Positions 5,679 to 9,047 of a DNA stretch of 9,047 nt are shown one piece after another (the stretch's first letter is position 1; each line of letters begins with the position of its first letter). Both the position numbers and the translations under genes were made by a program. The notes under the pieces were generated by a model. It was not told the DNA's origin. It searched no databases and was given only the letters and a program-made list of their open reading frames with translations. Origin of the DNA: Chloroflexota bacterium (GTDB lineage: Bacteria; Chloroflexota; Limnocylindria; Limnocylindrales; CSP1-4); the NCBI GenBank assembly GCA_021790375.1, contig JAJYEB010000061.1, positions 1-9,047 on the forward strand, given 5' to 3'.

Positions 5679-6668
5679 TCAGACCTGCTGGACCAGCGAC
5701 TTCTTGAAGAAGTCGAAGTGCTCGAGGGCGAGCCCGGTGCCGAGCGCCACGCAGTTGAGCGGGTTCTCCGCCACGTGGCAGGGGACGCCGGTGACCTGGG
5801 TGAGCAGCTTGTCGATGTTGCGCAGCAGCGAGCCGCCCCCGGACATCACCATCCCCTTGTCGATGATGTCGCTGGAGAGCTCGGGCGGGGTCTCCTCGAG
5901 CACCTGGCGGACCGCGGCGACGACCTGCTGGAGCGGCTGCTCGATGGCCTCCATGGCCTCCGAGCTGGTGAACGGGATGGTCCGGGGGAGCCCCGCGATG
6001 AGGTCGCGGCCGCGGACCTCCATGGTGATGTCGCGCTCCAGGGGCAGCGCCGTGCCGATCTGGATCTTGACGTCCTCGGCGGTCCGCTCGCCGATCATCA
6101 GGTTGTACTTCTTGCGGATGTAGTTCGCGAGCGCCTCGTCGAAGCGGTTGCCGCCCACGCGCAGGCTGGTGCTGACCACGATCCCGCCCAGGGCGATGAC
6201 CGCGATCTCGGTGGTGCCGCCGCCGATGTCGATGACCATGTTGCCCGACGGCCCGCTGATGGGGACGCTGGCCCCGATGGCCGCGGCGAGCGGCTCCTCG
6301 ATCAGGTACGCCTCCCGCGCACCGGCCTTCAGCGCCGCGTCGCGGACCGCGCGCTTCTCCACGCTGGTCACGCCCGACGGCACACTGATCATCACGTCCG
6401 GCTTCAGCATGGTGCGGCCGGCCTTGCGGATGAAGTAGCGCAGCATCGCCTCGGTGATGACGTAGTCGGCGATGACGCCGTCCTTCATGGGGCGGATGGC
6501 CTGGATGTTGCCGGGGGTGCGGCCGATCATCTCCCGGGCCTCCTCGCCGACCGCGACGATGTGGTTGTCGTCGCTGACGGCCACGACGGAGGGCTCCTGG
6601 AGCACGATCCCCCGGCCCTTGACGTAGACGAGCACGTTCGCCGTGCCCAGGTCGATGCCGATCTTCAT
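5679..6668 (-). CDS. mreB: Rod-shape-determining actin homologue MreB (MreB/Mbl family)
   Basis: This 329-residue bacterial actin polymerises under the inner membrane and directs lateral peptidoglycan synthesis. The actin-fold nucleotide motifs are present: phosphate-1 IGIDLGTANVLVY (3-15), connect-1 around VISVPSGVTSVEKRAV (92-108, partly variable), EEPLAAAIGA (124-133), phosphate-2 VIDIGGGTTEIAV (145-157), and the adenosine motif VMSGGGSLL (274-282). Length is normal for the family. The ATG overlaps the murA stop in an ATGA junction and no Shine-Dalgarno precedes it, so translation is likely coupled to murA. mreC, mreD and rodA are not adjacent. The position after atpC and murA resembles the place of mbl in Bacillus, so an Mbl-like paralogue is possible if another mreB exists elsewhere in the genome. 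Confidence 0.97.
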   Translation of the reverse strand: MKIGIDLGTANVLVYVKGRGIVLQEPSVVAVSDDNHIVAVGEEAREMIGRTPGNIQAIRPMKDGVIADYVITEAMLRYFIRKAGRTMLKPDVMISVPSGVTSVEKRAVRDAALKAGAREAYLIEEPLAAAIGASVPISGPSGNMVIDIGGGTTEIAVIALGGIVVSTSLRVGGNRFDEALANYIRKKYNLMIGERTAEDVKIQIGTALPLERDITMEVRGRDLIAGLPRTIPFTSSEAMEAIEQPLQQVVAAVRQVLEETPPELSSDIIDKGMVMSGGGSLLRNIDKLLTQVTGVPCHVAENPLNCVALGTGLALEHFDFFKKSLVQQV

Positions 6669-8014
6669 GCGGGTGCGGTGACGGTCCCTTCTGCGAGGCG
6701 CTCGATGCGGGCACCGAGGCCCACGAACTTGCCCTCGATGTTCTCATAGCCACGCCGCACGTGGTGCGCGCCGTGGATGGTGGTCGTGCCGTCGGCCGCC
6801 AGCGCGGCCAGGATGAGCGAGGCGCCGGCCCGCAGGTCGCCGATCTCCACGGTGGCGGCGTGGAGGCGGGACGGTCCGTCGATGGTGGCGTGGTGGCTGT
6901 CGATCACGTCGAGGGCCGCCCCCATCCGTGCCAGCTCGCTCAGCCACTCGAGGCGATCCTCGAAGATGGTCTCATGCAGGCGGCTCCGGCCGCTCGCCTG
7001 GGTGAGCAGCACGCTGGTGGGGGGCTGCAGGTCGGTGGCGAAGCCCGGGTACGGCGCGGTCTCCACGTCGCAGGCGCGGTACTCGCCGCTGCCGCGCGGG
7101 GCGCCGCGCACCTCGATCGAGTCGCGCCCGCAGGCGACCTGCACGCCCATCCGCGTGACCACCTCGAGGAAGGCGCCCAGATCGTCGCACGGCGCACCCT
7201 GCAGGATCACCTCGCCGCCGGTGACCGCCGCGGCGATCACGAAGGTCCCGGTCTCGATCCGGTCGGGAACCACGCTGTGCTCGGCCCCGCGCAGCCGGCG
7301 GCGGCCCTGGATCTCGATCGTGTCGGGGGCGGTGCGCTCGACCTCCGCGCCCATCTTCTGGAGCATCGCGATCAGGTCGTCCACCTCGGGCTCGCGCGCC
7401 GCGGGCCGGATCACCGTGTGGCCCTCGGCCAGGGTCGCCGCGAGCATGGCGTTCTCGGTGCCCATCACCGTCACGTTCGGGAAGCGGATCTCGCCGCCGC
7501 GCAGCCGGCCCGGCGCCCGGGCGAAGTAGTAGCCGTTGCGGTAGTCGATCTCGGCGCCCAGCGCGCGCATCGCGTCGACGTGGAGGTTCACGGGCCGCCG
7601 GCCGATCCGGTCGCCGCCCGGGTTGCTCATGATGACCTGCCCGAAGCGCGCCAGGAGCGGGCCCAGCAGGATGAAGCTCGCGCGCATCTTGGCGGCCGCC
7701 TCGAGGGGCACGAACAGCCACTCGACGTCGCCCGACGCGACCTCGTAGACGTTCGGGGCGGGGTGGTCCACCACCACGCCGAGATCGCGCAGGGTCTCCA
7801 CCATCACGCGCACGTCCTCGATCTCCGGGACGTTGGTGAAGCGGCACCGCTCGCCGGTGAGGGTCGCGGCGGCCAGCAGCTTCAGCGCGGCGTTCTTGGC
7901 GCCGCTGATGGCGACCTCGCCCCGGAGCGGCACGCCGCCCTCCACGCGGAACACCTCGTGCTCGACGGGCGGCGGTTCGTACTCCCAGTGGAAGAGCCTC
8001 GTGTCGACCACCAT
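6665..8014 (-). CDS. murA: UDP-N-acetylglucosamine 1-carboxyvinyltransferase with Asp for the active-site Cys
   Basis: This 449-residue enzyme performs the first committed step of peptidoglycan synthesis, transferring enolpyruvate from PEP to UDP-GlcNAc in the cytoplasm. The EPSP-synthase-like two-domain signatures are all seen: ISGAKNA (36-42, with the catalytic Lys and Asn), KMRASFILLGPL (109-120), the loop NPGGDRIGRRPVNLH (131-145), PYPGFATDLQPP (with the catalytic Asp) and the C-terminal GDLRAGASL. In most bacteria the loop reads PGGC; here the residue is D135 (GAC). Asp at this position occurs naturally in mycobacteria and chlamydiae and removes the fosfomycin target thiol while keeping activity. 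About 20 extra residues precede the usual MurA start. The ATG 3 nt after the atpC stop is used, with only a weak GGAT upstream; an internal GTG before the FRVEGG segment is an alternative. Its stop overlaps the mreB start. Confidence 0.97.
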   Translation of the reverse strand: MVVDTRLFHWEYEPPPVEHEVFRVEGGVPLRGEVAISGAKNAALKLLAAATLTGERCRFTNVPEIEDVRVMVETLRDLGVVVDHPAPNVYEVASGDVEWLFVPLEAAAKMRASFILLGPLLARFGQVIMSNPGGDRIGRRPVNLHVDAMRALGAEIDYRNGYYFARAPGRLRGGEIRFPNVTVMGTENAMLAATLAEGHTVIRPAAREPEVDDLIAMLQKMGAEVERTAPDTIEIQGRRRLRGAEHSVVPDRIETGTFVIAAAVTGGEVILQGAPCDDLGAFLEVVTRMGVQVACGRDSIEVRGAPRGSGEYRACDVETAPYPGFATDLQPPTSVLLTQASGRSRLHETIFEDRLEWLSELARMGAALDVIDSHHATIDGPSRLHAATVEIGDLRAGASLILAALAADGTTTIHGAHHVRRGYENIEGKFVGLGARIERLAEGTVTAPA

Positions 8015-8017
8015 CGG

Positions 8018-8446
8018 CTATCCGTGGTGGCGCGGACCCTCGCGCCGGCGCCGCTCCGCGACCCTGATCCGCAGGAGGGCCTTCTGCAGTCCGGCACGCG
8101 CCCGCGCCAGGTCGGCCGGCTCGAGGTAGGCGACCTCGAGCGTGCGCTCGGCCTCCTCGCGCGCCTCGTGCGCGCGCTCGAGATCGATCTCCGAGCCAAG
8201 CTCGGCGGTCTCCGCCATCACCACCACGCGGTCGGGCCGGACCTGCAGGAAGCCGCCGGCGATCGCGAAGAACTCCTGGTCGGCGCCCTTGCGGATGCGC
8301 AGCTCGCCGAACCCGAGCGTGGTCAGGAGGGGGGCGTGGTGGGGGAGGATGCCGAGCTCGCCCTCGACCCCGGGGCACACGACCTCATCGACGTCGTCGG
8401 AGTAGGCGAGCCGCTCGGGCGTGACGATGTCGAGTCGGATGGGCAT
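8018..8446 (-). CDS. atpC: F1F0 ATP synthase epsilon subunit
   Basis: This 142-residue epsilon subunit is part of the F1 central stalk; it couples rotation to catalysis and inhibits ATP hydrolysis in the extended state. The N-terminal beta-sandwich (about 1-85) has the typical 'VTPERLAYSDDVDEVVCPG' start and the signature GELGILPHHAPLLTTL (29-44). The C-terminal two-helix arm (about 87-133) is rich in Glu, Ala and Arg. The tail ends with a short basic and His-containing stretch. The ATG at 8446 follows GGGAG by about 8 nt, a proper Shine-Dalgarno, unlike the genes downstream. It is 124 nt from atpD, and its stop is 3 nt from the murA ATG. Confidence 0.97.
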   Translation of the reverse strand: MPIRLDIVTPERLAYSDDVDEVVCPGVEGELGILPHHAPLLTTLGFGELRIRKGADQEFFAIAGGFLQVRPDRVVVMAETAELGSEIDLERAHEAREEAERTLEVAYLEPADLARARAGLQKALLRIRVAERRRREGPRHHG

Positions 8447-8454
8447 CAGCGCGT

Positions 8455-8459
8455 CTCCC
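8455..8459 (-). promoter_or_regulatory. Shine-Dalgarno site of atpC
   Basis: GGGAG on the minus strand lies 8 nt upstream of the atpC ATG (8446). It supports that start and shows that atpC can initiate independently of atpD. Confidence 0.65.
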
Positions 8460-8461
8460 GG

Positions 8462-8493
8462 TCCACTGCCGGGTACAGGGTAGTCGCAGTGGA
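8462..8493. repeat. 8-bp inverted repeat in the atpD-atpC gap, enclosing TACCCT
   Basis: TCCACTGC (8462-8469) and GCAGTGGA (8486-8493) are exact reverse complements with a 16-nt spacer. On the minus strand the spacer holds TACCCT (8482-8477), a TANNNT -10-like box, about 31 nt before the atpC ATG. It could be an RNA hairpin controlling atpC expression or an operator over an internal promoter. No good -35 is visible 17 nt upstream, so both remain tentative. Confidence 0.4.
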
Positions 8494-8570
8494 GGCCGCC
8501 CGTGACGAAAGGGGGCAGGCGGCGAACGGACGACGTGCCCGGGCCGCGGTTGCCATGCTGCTGCCCACGC

Positions 8571-9047
8571 CTACTTCATCTTCTCGGCGTTGGCCCGGAC
8601 GTCGTCGATGGTGCCCGCCAGGAAGAACGCCTGCTCGGGCAGGTCGTCGCCCTTGCCCTCGAGGATCTCCTTGAACGACGCCACGCTGTCGCGGATCGGC
8701 ACGTACTTTCCGGCGCGGCCGGTGAAGACCTCCGCCACGAACATCGGCTGGCTCATGAAGCGCTGCAGCCGCCGCGCCCGGGCCACCGTGGCCTTGTCCT
8801 CCTCGGACAGCTCGTCCATGCCCAGGATCGCGATGATGTCCTGCAGGTCGCGGTACTTCTGCAGCACCCGCTGCACCTCGCGCGCCACGTCGTAGTGCTC
8901 CTGCCCCACCACCAGCGGGTCGAGGATCCGGGAGGTGGACGAGAGCGGGTCCACCGCCGGGTAGATCCCGAGCTCGGTGAGGTAGCGCTCCAGGCGGATG
9001 GTGGAGTCGAGGTGGCCGAACGCGGTCGCCGGGGCAGGATCGGTGTA
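8571..9047 (-). CDS. atpD: F1F0 ATP synthase beta subunit (partial, C-terminal 158 residues)
   Basis: The frame is open from the right window edge and ends at TAG 8573-8571, so only the C-terminal third or so of the catalytic beta subunit is seen. The segment opens with YTDPAPATAFGHLDSTIRLE, matching the conserved region of the beta nucleotide-binding domain. It continues with ELGIYPAVDPLSSTSRIL, then the helical C-terminal domain containing the literal DELSEED loop (bases 8796-8816), which contacts the gamma stalk. 'FTGRAGKYVPIRDSV' and 'AFFLAGTIDDV' are also typical. The Walker A and B motifs lie outside the window. It is the first visible gene of the leftward operon; the other atp genes presumably lie upstream, beyond the right edge. 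Confidence 0.98.
   Translation of the reverse strand, partial: YTDPAPATAFGHLDSTIRLERYLTELGIYPAVDPLSSTSRILDPLVVGQEHYDVAREVQRVLQKYRDLQDIIAILGMDELSEEDKATVARARRLQRFMSQPMFVAEVFTGRAGKYVPIRDSVASFKEILEGKGDDLPEQAFFLAGTIDDVRANAEKMK

Noticed and set aside
5671..6753. Upstream continuation of the PHP reading frame through mreB (apparent 601-residue protein)
   Set aside because: The added part is out-of-frame mreB with low-complexity sequence; the real PHP protein starts at GTG 5670, after the mreB stop. The upstream part of the flippase frame, beyond 4951, is likewise a shadow of the PHP gene.
6761..8674. Long plus-strand open frame (637 codons) opposite murA and atpC
   Set aside because: It is antisense to unmistakable murA and atpC and its composition is R/G/H/D/L-rich without a recognisable domain. 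It is a codon-bias shadow.
1..9047. CRISPR arrays, tRNA or rRNA genes, insertion sequences, attachment sites, toxin-antitoxin or defence modules
   Set aside because: No regularly spaced repeats, cloverleaf-like or rRNA-like sequence, transposase or integrase motifs, or paired small toxin and antitoxin genes were seen on either strand.

Overview
This is a compact, very GC-rich (roughly 70% or more by eye) bacterial chromosome segment made mostly of housekeeping genes. The operon order atpD-atpC-murA-mreB, the high GC, an MreB-based cell wall and the protein style all fit a GC-rich Chloroflexota lineage such as the Limnocylindria. That placement is an inference; a high-GC member of another phylum cannot be excluded without phylogeny. 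No tRNA, rRNA, CRISPR array, insertion sequence, prophage gene or toxin system is visible.

Left part (1-2999). The 5' part of an ArsR-type winged-helix repressor runs leftward off the window edge. Divergent from it is a two-gene rightward unit: an endonuclease IV (nfo) with all nine metal ligands and an added basic tail, then, 4 nt later, a large GT39/ArnT-like multispanning membrane glycosyltransferase. nfo has no Shine-Dalgarno sequence but has a TANNNT box exactly 7 nt before its ATG, so it may be leaderless.

Middle (3000-3817). A small orphan Cro/CI-type HTH regulator is followed by a convergent intergenic region. That region holds three consecutive perfect hairpins, each with an 8-nt loop, which probably insulate it from the operon arriving from the right.

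Right part (3818-9047, minus strand). A tightly packed operon reads atpD (partial) > atpC > murA > mreB > PHP-domain phosphoesterase > flippase-like membrane protein. From atpC onward each gene starts within 8 nt of, or overlaps, the previous stop. It joins the end of the F1-ATPase genes to peptidoglycan precursor synthesis (MurA), the rod-shape cytoskeleton (MreB) and an LPG-synthase/AglD-type membrane protein that may handle envelope lipids. MurA carries Asp in place of the usual active-site Cys, the substitution that gives intrinsic fosfomycin resistance in other bacteria. The one loose joint is a 124-nt gap between atpD and atpC, which contains an 8-bp inverted repeat enclosing a TACCCT box.

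I did not find a convincing undescribed multi-gene system. The points most worth a second look are the MurA Asp substitution, the triple hairpin, the apparently leaderless starts, the atpD-atpC gap and the position of the PHP and flippase genes next to mreB.
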